A stretch of 64,000 bases of DNA from Microthrixaceae bacterium (GCA_011523825.1 WTFX01000029.1:95920-159919); one strand, 5' to 3'. Shown: positions 1 through 11,633, counted from the first letter of the stretch. A program made the numbers and translations. The notes: generated by a model not told the origin, from the sequence alone.

Positions 1-21
1 AACTTTAGCGGGTTAGGGAAT

Positions 22-42
22 GGTCGGCTGCCAAAACCGACC
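22..42 (-). terminator. U-less hairpin directly after mltG
   Basis: GGTCGG and CCGACC form a perfect 6-bp stem around a 9-base loop, starting at the base after the mltG stop codon. No T-run follows on the minus strand. Actinobacteria are thought to use U-less hairpins as terminators, so this is a weak terminator candidate. A similar stem follows pfkA. Confidence 0.3.
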
Positions 43-1461
43 TCAGCCGCACAGGCCCAGTTCTTGGCACACCGCCTTGTCGCGCTGGAACTCCTCGTCG
101 GTCTCGGAGAACGACAGGGTGCCGTCGGGAGAGGTCAGCACGAAGTACATCCAGGGTCCGTCTTCCGGATTCAGCGCTGCCTCGAGCGAGGCGCGGCCCG
201 GGGTGGCAATCGGCGTGGGCGGCAGTCCCACGAGCACCCGGGTGTTGTACGGCGAGTTGACCGCCAGCAGCTCTGCGGTCAGCTCGCTCTCGCCCACCAC
301 GTAGACGACCGTGGCATCGAGGCCGAGCGACCAGCCCCGCGCCAGCCGGTTGTAGATCACCCGCGCCACCTTGGCCCGGTCCTCGGGCCGCTGGGCCTCC
401 CGCTCGATCATGCTCGCCACGATCAGCGCCTCGTACGGCGTCAGGCCCACACGCCGGGGGGCATCGTCGTAGCCCAGATCGGTCAGCACCGCATCGAGCC
501 GGTCGACCATCAGCGCGACCAGCTGCTCGGCACTCGTCTGGGAGTCGAAGAAATAGGTATCGGCGAAGAGCTGTCCCTCGGCCGGTTCGATGACGCCGTC
601 GGGCAGCACGCGAGGCACTGGCGCAACCAGCGAGAGCACCGGCCTCTCGCGGATGGCCTCACCGAAGTCCCTGCCGCTGAAGCTCAGGCCCTCCACCTCG
701 TCCAGCAGCGCGGCCATCTGCGCCACCGTCAGGCCTTCGGGAATGGTGAGCGATTGCTGGGCGGCTTGGGCAACCCGGCTCGGCCCGGCCTCGAGCACCG
801 CCAGGGTCTCCCAGACGGACGAGTTGGATTGAAACGTGTACTCGCCGGCCTGAAACGCCGGGCCGCCCTTGAACCTCACGTACCACTCGTAGGCCCGCGA
901 ACTGGGGACCACACCGTGATCGCCGAGCAGGTCGGAGATGCTCGCTGTGCTCGATCCGGGCGGCAGCGTCAGCACGATCTCGCCGGTGGGATCGCCGGGA
1001 GGATCGAGCTGCTCGGACACCCAGCGGTAGCCGCGGCTGCCCGCCATCCAGGCGATGACGCCGAGCACCACGAGAAACAGCAACGCGCCCGGCGTGCCCA
1101 AGCCGCGTCGCGTGCTCACCACCTCGAAGTCGACGCCTCGGCGGCCTCCGACCGGCGGGGAGCTCTGCACACCGGCCCCAGGCACTGATGGCGACACGGA
1201 GGCTCCCGGCGGCAGCGGACGTTGGGCGTCTGTGGCCGGCGCGGCCGAACCGTGATCGCCGCCGATCTCCGTACTCGCTGCGAGACCCGGCTCGGCTCGG
1301 GGAGATTCGCCGTCGGATGCCAGCCCCACGAGGCCAGCGAGCCGGTCTGCCAGCCGTCGCACGGCCGATGGCGCTCTCACGGCAGTCGCACGGCCGGCGT
1401 TGCCGGTCGCGTGGCGCACCTCGCGGCTGTCGCGGGGAGCGTCGGTGCTGTCGTCAGTCAC
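43..1461 (-). CDS. mltG: Endolytic murein transglycosylase MltG (YceG family)
   Basis: This 472-residue protein is a membrane-anchored lytic transglycosylase that cleaves nascent peptidoglycan and is thought to end glycan-strand synthesis. Residues 1-120 are a long Pro/Ala/Ser-rich cytoplasmic extension, one membrane helix lies near 123-142, and the YceG catalytic domain fills the rest. The family signature ASMIEREA at about 349-356 supplies the catalytic Glu353, followed by YNRL and the C-terminal LPPTPI segment. The start is GTG and overlaps the ruvX stop by 8 bases, suggesting translational coupling. The order alaS-ruvX-mltG is a standard actinobacterial arrangement. Confidence 0.93.
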   Translation of the reverse strand: MTDDSTDAPRDSREVRHATGNAGRATAVRAPSAVRRLADRLAGLVGLASDGESPRAEPGLAASTEIGGDHGSAAPATDAQRPLPPGASVSPSVPGAGVQSSPPVGGRRGVDFEVVSTRRGLGTPGALLFLVVLGVIAWMAGSRGYRWVSEQLDPPGDPTGEIVLTLPPGSSTASISDLLGDHGVVPSSRAYEWYVRFKGGPAFQAGEYTFQSNSSVWETLAVLEAGPSRVAQAAQQSLTIPEGLTVAQMAALLDEVEGLSFSGRDFGEAIRERPVLSLVAPVPRVLPDGVIEPAEGQLFADTYFFDSQTSAEQLVALMVDRLDAVLTDLGYDDAPRRVGLTPYEALIVASMIEREAQRPEDRAKVARVIYNRLARGWSLGLDATVVYVVGESELTAELLAVNSPYNTRVLVGLPPTPIATPGRASLEAALNPEDGPWMYFVLTSPDGTLSFSETDEEFQRDKAVCQELGLCG

Positions 1462-1887
1462 GTGCGTCGAGCCACGACTGCAGGATGACCGCAGCAGCCA
1501 CCTTGTCGATGACCTTGCGGCGAGCGGGGCCCCGCATGCCTTGTTCGGAAAGGATGCGCTCCGCGCTCACAGTCGTGTAGCGCTCGTCGTGCAAGACCAC
1601 CGGCACGTCAAGCGCCGCCGCTATCTCGCCGGCCTCGGCTCGCACGCCCACCGCAGCCGGTCCTTCGCTGCCGTCTAGCGAGGTCGGCAGGCCGATGACG
1701 ACCACCTCCGCACCCACGTCAGCGACCATACCTGCGAGTGCTTCGTGGTCTCGGGCACGCTCGCCACTGCGTTCGAGGACTTCGTAGGGCACTGCCACCG
1801 CAGCATCGGCCGGCGCGATGGCCACGCCGATGCGCGCCGAGCCGAGATCCACGCCGACAGCCCGCATCATCGGGCCCGGCGCCCCAC

Positions 1888-1891
<4 letters not shown>
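1454..1891 (-). CDS. ruvX: Putative pre-16S rRNA nuclease / Holliday junction resolvase RuvX (YqgF)
   Basis: This 145-residue RNase H-fold nuclease belongs to the YqgF/RuvX family, which matures the 5' end of 16S rRNA in E. coli and has also been proposed to resolve Holliday junctions. The N-terminal VGVDLGSARIGVAI strand carries the first catalytic Asp. Further family segments are VVIGLP, HDERYTT and the C-terminal DKVAAAVILQSWL helix. The GTG start overlaps the alaS stop as GTGA. An ATG seven codons in (MMRAVGVD) is an alternative start, but the overlap favours the GTG. Confidence 0.92.
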
Positions 1892-4500
<2,609 letters not shown>

Positions 4501-4513
4501 CCCCAGAGGATAC

Positions 4514-4571
4514 GACGCACTCTCGCGGCCTCTGTGGCCGCCGACGCACTTTCGCGGCCTCCGTGGCCGCC
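4514..4571. repeat. Two 29-bp direct repeats, each with a small palindrome, upstream of alaS
   Basis: Units 4514-4542 and 4543-4571 are identical at 27 of 29 positions. Each contains CGGCC-(5)-GGCCG, able to form a 5-bp hairpin. A third, degenerate copy of the CGCGGCCTC core follows at 4582. The array fills most of the 91-base gap between the upstream small gene and alaS, so it would lie in the alaS leader of the shared transcript. Confidence 0.8.
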
Positions 4572-4591
4572 GGAGGGGCTATCGCGGCCTC

Positions 4592-4894
4592 TCAGGCGGC
4601 TTCGCGGCGATGGCGGCGTTCGGCCCAGCGACGGTCCCGCTCGTCGCGCAGACGCTGCTCAGCATCCTCCATCTGCCGCTTGCCGTCATCCCACGCCGCG
4701 TCGAGGCGCTTGCGGCCGTCCTGCCAAGCGTCCTTGAGATCACGACGCATCTGGCGGGCAGTGCCGAGCGCCGTCGCCGTGCCGCGCACGGGCGCGTATC
4801 GGTCGAGGAGGTGACGCAGCCGCCGCTGCACCCACAGCGAGGCACCAGCACCCAGTCCGGCACCCAGCGTCAGCCATCGCAATCGTTTCAGCAT
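4592..4894 (-). CDS. Small conserved-type protein between a DUF948 protein and alaS
   Basis: This 100-residue protein has one short hydrophobic segment at residues 5-22 (WLTLGAGLGAGASLWV) followed by a highly charged, probably coiled-coil tail rich in Arg, Asp and Glu. The ATG at 4894 follows the previous stop codon after one base and is preceded by GGAAG, so I prefer it over in-frame starts further upstream. In Streptomyces a small membrane-proximal protein of unknown function occupies the same place between a DUF948 gene and alaS; position and size match, but I cannot confirm homology. Its function is unknown. Confidence 0.7.
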   Translation of the reverse strand: MLKRLRWLTLGAGLGAGASLWVQRRLRHLLDRYAPVRGTATALGTARQMRRDLKDAWQDGRKRLDAAWDDGKRQMEDAEQRLRDERDRRWAERRHRREAA

Positions 4895-4895
4895 C

Positions 4896-5279
4896 TCAGC
4901 GCCCTGCTTCCTCGCTGCCTGCAGACGTCTCGCTCTCTGTGCCACCGAACTTGCCGCGCAGGGCTTCGGCTGCTGCCCGCACCTTGTCGACCGGCACCCC
5001 GGCAATCCTTGCAGCGCCGGCCCCGGCGGATTCGGCCAGCCCTGCGACCTTCTGCGCGATGTTCAACAGGTCGCGCAGCCGGCCGATCTCGGTCTGGGCC
5101 ATCTCGGCGGTATCGGCCAACTGGCCGAGCGCCGGCCCGACCTTGGCGTCGAAGTCCTCGAGCTTGCGCCGGAACTCTCGCATCAATGCGAACGCCTGGG
5201 TCAGCACAGCGATCAGGGCCACTAGCGCGACCACCACGCAGACAGTCACCACCACGGCGGCCAGATCGCTGCTGCTCAT
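4896..5279 (-). CDS. DUF948-like membrane-anchored protein
   Basis: This 127-residue protein has an N-terminal membrane helix (about 5-29, LAAVVVTVCVVVALVALIAV) and a soluble amphipathic helical domain, the layout of DUF948 general-stress-type proteins. The tail (VPVDKVRAAAEALRGKFGG) is polar. It overlaps the aspS stop by 4 bases (ATGA) and is followed within one base by the next small gene, so the three are probably co-translated. No enzymatic motif is visible and the function is unknown. Confidence 0.75.
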   Translation of the reverse strand: MSSSDLAAVVVTVCVVVALVALIAVLTQAFALMREFRRKLEDFDAKVGPALGQLADTAEMAQTEIGRLRDLLNIAQKVAGLAESAGAGAARIAGVPVDKVRAAAEALRGKFGGTESETSAGSEEAGR

Positions 5280-7153
5280 GACTCGTCCTCGTCCGCACTG
5301 CCGCCCTGCTCGCCCTCACGGGCGACGGCACCTTGCTCGCCGTCGCCGGCGACGACTGCCAGCCCCAACTCTTCCAGCTGGTCGGCAGAGATGTGGCTCG
5401 GGGCGTTGGTAAGCGGATCTGCACCGGACTGGCTCTTGGGAAACGCGATGACCTCGCGGATGTTCTCCTCGCCGCACAGCAGCGCCGCCAGCCGGTCGAT
5501 GCCGAACGCGAAGCCTGCATGCGGCGGTGCGCCGTAGCGGAACGCGTCCAACAGGAACCCGAATCGCTCCTGCGCTGCGGCGGGGTCGATGCCCAGCAGA
5601 TCGAAGACTTGCTGCTGGATGTCGCCCCGGTGGATCCGGACGCTGCCCGAGCCCAGCTCCCAGCCGTTGAGCACCAGGTCGTACGCCTGCGAGCGCACGT
5701 CCAGCAGGGTGTCGGCGTCGAAGCCGCCGCCCGACGCCATACGCGCCGAAGCCGCAGCCACAACGTCGAGATCGTCGGCATGGGGCATCGTGAAGGGATG
5801 ATGCGCCGGGATCGGGAGTCCGTCGGCGCTCACATCCTCGAACAGGGGGAAGTCGACCACCCACAGGAAGTGCAGGCCCCCCTCGTTCACCGGCGGGCGG
5901 CCCAGCTCCAGCCGCAGCAGGCCGAGCACCCCGCTGGCCCTGCGCCAGGTGTCAGCCACGAGGTAGCACATGTCGCCCGGCTCAGCCCCGAGGCGCCCCA
6001 GCACACCGTCGATCTCAGCATCGGACATGAACTTTGCGACCGGCGAGGTGACGGCCAGCCGGCCGCCGGCTGCGCTGCGGGCACCCTCGGCCAGCGGCTC
6101 GCCGGCGCTGACCCGCATCCACACGAGACCCTTGGCGCCCCAGCGCTGGCACTGCTTGGTGAGATCATCGACTGCGTTGCGGCTGATGTCGCCGCCGCCG
6201 GGCACCCGGATGCCCCGCACCGCAGGCGCCTTGAACGCGTTGAACCCGGTCTCGGCGAACAGATCTGTGAGCTCGGTGAGCTCGAGCCCGAAGCGCAGGT
6301 CGGGCTTGTCCGACCCGTAGCGGTCGATCGCCTCATGCCAGGTGATCTCGGGCATCGCCGCGGGGCGCACGCCGGTGATCTCTTCGGCCGCTTCGGCCAC
6401 TGCCTCGCTGATCACGGCGCGCACTTCGGCGCCGCTGGCGAAGCTCATCTCGAGGTCGAGCTGGCTGAACTCGAACTGTCGGTCGGCTCGCAGATCCTCG
6501 TCTCGCAGGCAGCGGGCGATCTGGTAGTAGCGGTCGATGCCGCCCACCATGCAGAGTTGCTTGAACAGCTGGGGGCTCTGCGGCAGTGCGTAGAAGCGGC
6601 CCTGATGCAGGCGGCTGGGCACGACGAAGTCGCGGGCGCCCTCAGGGGTCGAAGCCACCAGCGTCGGTGTTTCGACCTCGATGAACTCTGCTGCCTCCAT
6701 CGAACGGCGGATCGCTGCGTTCACGCGTGCCCGATTCACCAGGTTCGAGTGCATGCGGGGATTCCGCAGGTCGAGGTAGCGATGGCGGATGCGCAGCATC
6801 TCGTCGACCTCAGTGCGGCCATCGATCTGGAACGGCGGGGGCTCCGAGCGCGACAGCACCTCGACGGTCGCATCGCCGATCTCGATCTCGCCGGTGGCCA
6901 GGTCGGGATTGGCTGTATCTTCTGGCCGTTCACGGACTGTGCCGGTCACCGCCAGCACGTATTCCGAGCGCAGATCGTGAGCGTGATCCACGACGCACTG
7001 CACAATGCCGGTGCGATCTCGCAGGTCGACGAAGGCCAAGTGCTCGCCATGCTCGCGGCGCCGCGAAACCCAGCCGCACACGGTGACGTTCCTGCCGATG
7101 TCGGCGCGGCTCAGCCGCCCGCAGTAGTCGGTTCGCATTGGGTCGCCCATCAC
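5276..7153 (-). CDS. aspS: Aspartyl-tRNA synthetase (bacterial type, with GAD insertion)
   Basis: This 625-residue class IIb synthetase has an N-terminal OB-fold anticodon domain (RTDYCGRLSRADIGRNVTVCGWVSRRREHG), motif 2 with the RCLRDEDLRADRQ stretch, a bacterial GAD insertion in the middle and motif 3 GFAFGIDRLAALL. The C-terminal 30 residues are an acidic, Gly/Glu-rich tail with a small internal GEQG repeat. The ATG overlaps the hisS stop (ATGA); an ATG five codons downstream is the alternative start. Whether it also charges tRNA-Asn cannot be told from this window. Confidence 0.96.
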   Translation of the reverse strand: MMGDPMRTDYCGRLSRADIGRNVTVCGWVSRRREHGEHLAFVDLRDRTGIVQCVVDHAHDLRSEYVLAVTGTVRERPEDTANPDLATGEIEIGDATVEVLSRSEPPPFQIDGRTEVDEMLRIRHRYLDLRNPRMHSNLVNRARVNAAIRRSMEAAEFIEVETPTLVASTPEGARDFVVPSRLHQGRFYALPQSPQLFKQLCMVGGIDRYYQIARCLRDEDLRADRQFEFSQLDLEMSFASGAEVRAVISEAVAEAAEEITGVRPAAMPEITWHEAIDRYGSDKPDLRFGLELTELTDLFAETGFNAFKAPAVRGIRVPGGGDISRNAVDDLTKQCQRWGAKGLVWMRVSAGEPLAEGARSAAGGRLAVTSPVAKFMSDAEIDGVLGRLGAEPGDMCYLVADTWRRASGVLGLLRLELGRPPVNEGGLHFLWVVDFPLFEDVSADGLPIPAHHPFTMPHADDLDVVAAASARMASGGGFDADTLLDVRSQAYDLVLNGWELGSGSVRIHRGDIQQQVFDLLGIDPAAAQERFGFLLDAFRYGAPPHAGFAFGIDRLAALLCGEENIREVIAFPKSQSGADPLTNAPSHISADQLEELGLAVVAGDGEQGAVAREGEQGGSADEDES

Positions 7154-8502
7154 GTTCCACCTTCCGCATTGAGCTCGTCGAAGATGCGCCGCAGCGTGCC
7201 CAGCAGGTCGGCACGCGGCACGATCTGCTGCGCAAAGTCAGCATCGCCGCCGTCAGGGCGCCGCAGCGGTCGCACCGTGACGGTGCCGGCGTCGACCTCG
7301 TCGGTCCCCACGATGAGCGCTATCTCGGCACCGGAGCGGTCCGCGGCGCGCATCTGCGCCCGCATCGACCGGTCGTCGAAGGCCCGGTCTGCCCGGATGC
7401 CCACTGAGCGCAACTCATGGGTGAGATCGCGTGCGGTGGCGCCGCCCGCCGTGTCGATCACCCACACTTCGGCCCGCTGTGCCGGAACGTCGAAGACGCC
7501 TTCGGCGTCGCAGGCCAGCAGCAGGCGCTCGATGCCCAGCGCAAAGCCGATGCCGGGCGTCGGCGGACCGCCGAGCGCTTCCACGAGCCCGTTGTAGCGG
7601 CCGCCGCCGCACACCGTGTCCTGGGCGGCGTCGAGGCTGGCGGCCTGGAACTCGAATGTGGTGCGGGTGTAGTAGTCGAGGCCGCGCACCAGCTTGGGCT
7701 CCACTCGGTGTTCGATGCCGAGCGCAGTGAGGCCCTCGCGCACCCGCTCGAAGTGGGCTGCCGTTTCCGTGTTCAGGTAGTCGGTGATCTGCGGGGCTTC
7801 GGCGGCCACGGCCTCGGTTGCCGCACGCTTGGAGTCCAGGATGCGAAGCGGGTGACGCTCGATCTTGTCCCGGTCTTCGGGATCCACGTCGGCGGCCCGC
7901 TGCCGCAGGTATGTGCTCAGCGCTTCGCCGTATGCGACGCGCGTGTCGGCGTCGCCCATCGAGTTCACCAGCAGCGGCACGCGTCGCAGCCCGATGGCAT
8001 CAAAGAACTCCGCGGCCAGGGCGATGATCTCGACATCGGCGTCGGGGTCGTCGGTGCCGAGCGTCTCCGCCCCGATCTGGTGGAACTGGCGGTAGCGGCC
8101 GGCCTGGGGCGCCTCGTAGCGGAAGAACGGCCCCTGGTACCAGACCTTCCATGGCGTGGTGGGGCGACGCTGGGCGAATGCGCGGCATACCGACGCCGTG
8201 CACTCGGGCCGCAGTGCCAGATGGCGGTCGCTGCGGTCGAAGAACTCGTACATCTCCTTGCCGACCACGTCGGTACCCTCGCCGATGCGCGCAAACACGC
8301 CGATGTCCTCGAAGATCGGCGTCTGCAGGTAGCCGAAGCCGGCACGGTCGGCTGCGGCGATGAACGCTCCCAGCAACGCCACCCAGCGGCCCGATTCGGG
8401 CGGTGTCAGGTCGTGCGTGCCGATCGGCGTCCGGAACGACTTTCCGGCCGCTGCATCGTCGCCGTCAGGCGGGCTCGCGGTCGTCGAGGGAGTACCGGAC
8501 AT
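7150..8502 (-). CDS. hisS: Histidyl-tRNA synthetase
   Basis: This 450-residue class II synthetase has an N-terminal TPIGTHDLTPPES segment, motif 2 around VWYQGPFFRYEAPQAGRYRQFHQIG, the histidine-binding LVRGLDYYTRTTFEF segment and motif 3 GIGFALGIERLLL. The C-terminal anticodon domain (AEVWVIDTAGGATARDLTHELR) completes the usual layout. It ends in a 4-base overlap with aspS. About 20 extra Gly/Ala/Asp-rich residues precede the catalytic domain. Confidence 0.96.
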   Translation of the reverse strand: MSGTPSTTASPPDGDDAAAGKSFRTPIGTHDLTPPESGRWVALLGAFIAAADRAGFGYLQTPIFEDIGVFARIGEGTDVVGKEMYEFFDRSDRHLALRPECTASVCRAFAQRRPTTPWKVWYQGPFFRYEAPQAGRYRQFHQIGAETLGTDDPDADVEIIALAAEFFDAIGLRRVPLLVNSMGDADTRVAYGEALSTYLRQRAADVDPEDRDKIERHPLRILDSKRAATEAVAAEAPQITDYLNTETAAHFERVREGLTALGIEHRVEPKLVRGLDYYTRTTFEFQAASLDAAQDTVCGGGRYNGLVEALGGPPTPGIGFALGIERLLLACDAEGVFDVPAQRAEVWVIDTAGGATARDLTHELRSVGIRADRAFDDRSMRAQMRAADRSGAEIALIVGTDEVDAGTVTVRPLRRPDGGDADFAQQIVPRADLLGTLRRIFDELNAEGGT

Positions 8503-8568
8503 GACCAGCGCAGGCTACGGCCCCGCCGCCGCCAGTCCTAGCGATCCCGGGGCCCCAGTACCCAGTGC

Positions 8569-10854
8569 TCAGTACTCGGTGCGGGCGAGGCCTTCGATGG
8601 TGCGGTAGGCGTCGAACACGCCGGGCACCTCCCGCAGGGCGGCCAGCAGCTGGTCCAGCAGGATGGGATCGCCCACCTCGACCTCGAACTGCATCACCGC
8701 CACCTGGTCGTCGCCGACGAACGTATCGCAGCTCGCGATCGACAGGTCGTGGCGACCCGACACCACCTGCACCACGTCGAGCAGCAGGCGGTTGCGGTCG
8801 AGCCCGCGCACTTCCAGCGCAGCGGCGAACTCGCCCGCCCAGCTCTCGTCCCACTCCACCTCGACCTGGCGAGCACCAGAGGCCGTCGCCAGCTCGGCCG
8901 CGTTGGCACAGTCGGCACGGTGGACCGAGATGCCGCGCCCGCTGGTCGAGAAGCCCAGGATCTCGTCGCCGCGCACCGGGCTGCAACAACGGGCCAGGCG
9001 CACCAGCGCGTCGTCGTGGCCGTCGACATGCACGCCGGCGGAGCGGCGGCGGCGCGAGCCCCGCTGCCGGGCAGGCCGGGCCGGCAGCTGCACGCCGTCG
9101 CCCTCGCCCCGCAAGTGGCTGACGAGCCGCTTGGCCACCGAATGGGGTCGCACGTCACCCTTGCCGACCGCTTCGAAGAGCTGGTCGAGATCGGCGCGGC
9201 TGAACTGCTCCGCCACGGCACGCATCTCGTCGCCGTCGATCAGCAGCGACGCTTTGAGCCCCTCGGAGCGCAGCTCGTCCGAGACCGCCTCTCGCCCGGC
9301 CGCCTCCCACTCGGACCGGTCCGAACGGGCAAACCAGCGCCGGATGCTGTAGCGAGCCCTCGGTGTTACGGCGATCTCCAGCCAGTCGCGCGACGGCCGC
9401 GTCCCGGGATCGTCTGAGGTGAACGCTTCCACCGAGTCGCCAGAGCGCAGCTGCCGGTCGAGCGGCACGAGCCGTCCGTCGATCTTGGCACCGATGAGCG
9501 TGTCGCCGATGTCGGTGTGGATGGCGTACGCGAAGTCAATGGGCGTGGCTCCGGTCGGCAGCGTCACCACGTCGCCCTTGGGCGTGAATACGTACACCTC
9601 GCCGTGACCGAGGTCGCTCGCGATCGTGCGCATGAACTCGGCCGGGTCGTCGGACTCGGCCTGCCACTCGACCAGCCGGCTCAGCCACGGCATGTCTTCC
9701 TCGACGGTTGCGCCGCCCTGGCGCTGCGCTTTGCTGCTCTTGCTGCTGCTCTTGTTGCCGTTGCCGTCGCGCTCCGCCTTGTAGCGCCAGTGGGCCGCCA
9801 CGCCGTACTCGGCCCGCTGGTGCATCTCGTCGGTGCGTATCTGCACTTCCACGGCCGTGCCCGACGGGCCGACCACCGTGGTGTGCAGCGACTGGTACAG
9901 GTTGAACTTGGGCATCGCGATGTAGTCCTTGAACCGGCCCGTCACCGGTTTCCACGTCGCGTGTATGGAGCCCAGCGCCGCGTACGCGTCGCGGATCGTC
10001 GGCACCACCACCCGGATGCCCACCAAGTCGAAGATCTCATCGAATGAGCGGTTCTTGATGACCATCTTCTCGTAGACGCTCCAGTGGTGCTTCTTGCGCC
10101 CGGTCACGGTGGCCTCGATCTTCATCCGCGAGAGCTGCTCGCGGACCTCTTCCAGCACCTGGTCGACGTAGCGCTCCTGTTCGGGAGTGCGCTCGGCCAG
10201 CATGCGGTCGATCTCGGCGTATCGCTTCGGGTACAGCGCCGCGAACGCCAGGTCCTCCAGCTCGTCGCGCACCTGCTGCATGCCCAGCCGATTGGCGAGC
10301 GGGGCGTAGATGTCGAGCGTCTCGCGGGCCACGTCGGCTTGCTTCGCGGCGCCGAGCGCCCCGATCGTGCGCATGTTGTGCAGCCGGTCAGACAGCTTGA
10401 TCATCAGCACGCGGGGGTCGTTCGCGATGGCCACCAGCATCTTGCGCAGGGTGGCGGCCTGCTGCGCCTGCTTGGAAGCGAAACGGACCCGGTCGAGCTT
10501 GGTGACCCCGTCCACGATGGCCGCGACCTCGGGGCCGAAGTCGTCGGCCAGCGCAACCAGCTCGACGCTGGTGTCCTCCACCGCATCGTGCAGCAGCGCT
10601 GCGGCAATCGAGGTGTCATCGAGGCCCAGATCGGCAACCACGCCTGCGACGGCGACCGGATGGGTGATGTACGCCTCGCCGGTTTTGCGGCGCTGGCCCT
10701 CGTGCGCCTGCGCCGCTGCTTCGTACGCCCGGATGACCAGCTCGGGCGACCGCTTCGGCCAGCGCTGGCGGTAGCGCTCGACCACCGGCGAGATGTCGGC
10801 CGCGACCGTGTTCGCGATGCGCCGCCAGGGCAGCACGCGCGACACCGCAGGCAT
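8569..10854 (-). CDS. rel: Bifunctional (p)ppGpp synthetase/hydrolase (Rel)
   Basis: This 761-residue long RSH enzyme makes and degrades the stringent-response alarmone (p)ppGpp. Domain order is HD hydrolase (HDAVED near residue 89), synthetase (GRFKDYIAMPK near 300, YQSLHTTV, EVQIRTDEMHQRAE), TGS (EVYVFTPKGDVVTLP), and a C-terminal zinc-finger/ACT region. RFKD is the RxKD form typical of bifunctional enzymes, and the intact HDxxED supports hydrolase activity. I chose the ATG at 10854; a TTG four codons upstream (10866) is possible. It is transcribed away from a toxin-antitoxin pair. Confidence 0.95.
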   Translation of the reverse strand: MPAVSRVLPWRRIANTVAADISPVVERYRQRWPKRSPELVIRAYEAAAQAHEGQRRKTGEAYITHPVAVAGVVADLGLDDTSIAAALLHDAVEDTSVELVALADDFGPEVAAIVDGVTKLDRVRFASKQAQQAATLRKMLVAIANDPRVLMIKLSDRLHNMRTIGALGAAKQADVARETLDIYAPLANRLGMQQVRDELEDLAFAALYPKRYAEIDRMLAERTPEQERYVDQVLEEVREQLSRMKIEATVTGRKKHHWSVYEKMVIKNRSFDEIFDLVGIRVVVPTIRDAYAALGSIHATWKPVTGRFKDYIAMPKFNLYQSLHTTVVGPSGTAVEVQIRTDEMHQRAEYGVAAHWRYKAERDGNGNKSSSKSSKAQRQGGATVEEDMPWLSRLVEWQAESDDPAEFMRTIASDLGHGEVYVFTPKGDVVTLPTGATPIDFAYAIHTDIGDTLIGAKIDGRLVPLDRQLRSGDSVEAFTSDDPGTRPSRDWLEIAVTPRARYSIRRWFARSDRSEWEAAGREAVSDELRSEGLKASLLIDGDEMRAVAEQFSRADLDQLFEAVGKGDVRPHSVAKRLVSHLRGEGDGVQLPARPARQRGSRRRRSAGVHVDGHDDALVRLARCCSPVRGDEILGFSTSGRGISVHRADCANAAELATASGARQVEVEWDESWAGEFAAALEVRGLDRNRLLLDVVQVVSGRHDLSIASCDTFVGDDQVAVMQFEVEVGDPILLDQLLAALREVPGVFDAYRTIEGLARTEY

Positions 10855-10964
10855 GGTCCTAGCCAAGCTTCTCGCAGCCGCGTCCAGCCGTTGCCCGGCC
10901 GAACACAGGAAAACTCACACTCTCATTCTGCCGTGCGGCGCCGACCATCAGAGTCTTCAGCGCA

Positions 10965-11018
10965 ATGGCCGCAATTGTGTGCACGGTCTCAACCGTTGCG
11001 TGGCACAATTGTGGCCAT
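10965..11018 (+). promoter_or_regulatory. Inverted-repeat operator candidate of the toxin-antitoxin pair
   Basis: Arms at 10965-10979 and 11004-11018 match in inverted orientation at 14 of 15 positions, with a 24-base spacer. Each arm is centred on a CACAATTGTG-type core, itself a perfect 10-bp palindrome in the second arm and one base off in the first. The second arm runs into the antitoxin ATG at 11017. Phd/YefM antitoxins normally repress their own operon through such palindromes, so this is probably the autoregulatory site. Binding is inferred. Confidence 0.65.
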
Positions 11019-11286
11019 GTCAACTGCGTCGCTGCGGACCGTGAGGGATCAATTCTCGGATTTCGTGGAGCGTGTGCACAGTCAGCACGAGCGAGTTGTC
11101 ATCACTCGCAACGGATCCCCCGCAGCGGTGCTCGTGAGCCCGCAGGATCTTGAATCGCTGGAGGAAACGCTCGCGATCCTGACCGACAGCGAGGCGCTAC
11201 GCGAACTCGCGGCAGCCCAGCGCGCCATTGCCGCAGGAGACGCAGTGCGCGGGGTGGAGGCGGTCCGGGCTCTCCGGAACGCATGA
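11017..11286 (+). CDS. Phd/YefM-family antitoxin
   Basis: This 89-residue protein starts SLRTVRDQFSDFVERV and continues with the family core ERVVITRNGSPAAVLVSPQDLESLEETL, the DNA-binding Phd/YefM fold. The acidic-to-basic C-terminal tail is the usual toxin-neutralising part. The ATG lies within the palindromic operator, so the leader must be very short. It overlaps the toxin start by 4 bases (ATGA). It is plus strand, opposite to the surrounding housekeeping operon. Confidence 0.88.
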   Translation: MSTASLRTVRDQFSDFVERVHSQHERVVITRNGSPAAVLVSPQDLESLEETLAILTDSEALRELAAAQRAIAAGDAVRGVEAVRALRNA

Positions 11287-11567
11287 CAGCAGCGCCATAC
11301 GACCTAGTCGTCGCAGGACCAGCAGCAGCAACGCTCGCCGACAAGCTGCCGGAGGCGGTTGCCGCCGCCGTCATCGAGTTGATCACGGGACCGCTGCTGG
11401 AGGCGCCGCGGCGCATCGGCGTGCCGCTGCGAGATGAACTCGAAGGGCTGTGGAGCGCCCGACGAGGCACCTACCGCGTCGTCTACCGGATTGACGACAC
11501 GCACCGGAACGTCGAAGTCCTGCGAGTGTCTCATCGCAGGGACGCCTACCGTCCAGTCGACCCATAG
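11283..11567 (+). CDS. RelE/ParE-family toxin
   Basis: This 94-residue protein has the RelE/ParE layout: an N-terminal helix pair (AAATLADKLPEAVAAAVIELI), LRDELEGLWSARRGTYRVVYRID, and the final strand VEVLRVSHRRDAYRP. Basic residues in the central RRGTYRVVYR and terminal HRRDAY segments match ribosome-dependent mRNA interferases of the RelE type, but ParE-like gyrase poisons share the fold. It is translationally coupled to the antitoxin. It is convergent with secF, 66 bases away. Confidence 0.87.
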   Translation: MTAAPYDLVVAGPAAATLADKLPEAVAAAVIELITGPLLEAPRRIGVPLRDELEGLWSARRGTYRVVYRIDDTHRNVEVLRVSHRRDAYRPVDP

Positions 11568-11633
11568 CCGCTGTCTCGACCGGCTCTCTGGGCGTCGATG
11601 GCTGCCTGCGCACCGGCTTCGGCAAGTAGGGAC

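Noticed and set aside
8503..8568. Short CAGTAC/GTGCTC repeats between hisS and rel
   Set aside because: Too short and imperfect to call a repeat or operator.
10084..11016. Open frame continuous with the antitoxin gene
   Set aside because: It is antisense to rel and not antitoxin-like; the antitoxin starts at the ATG at 11017.
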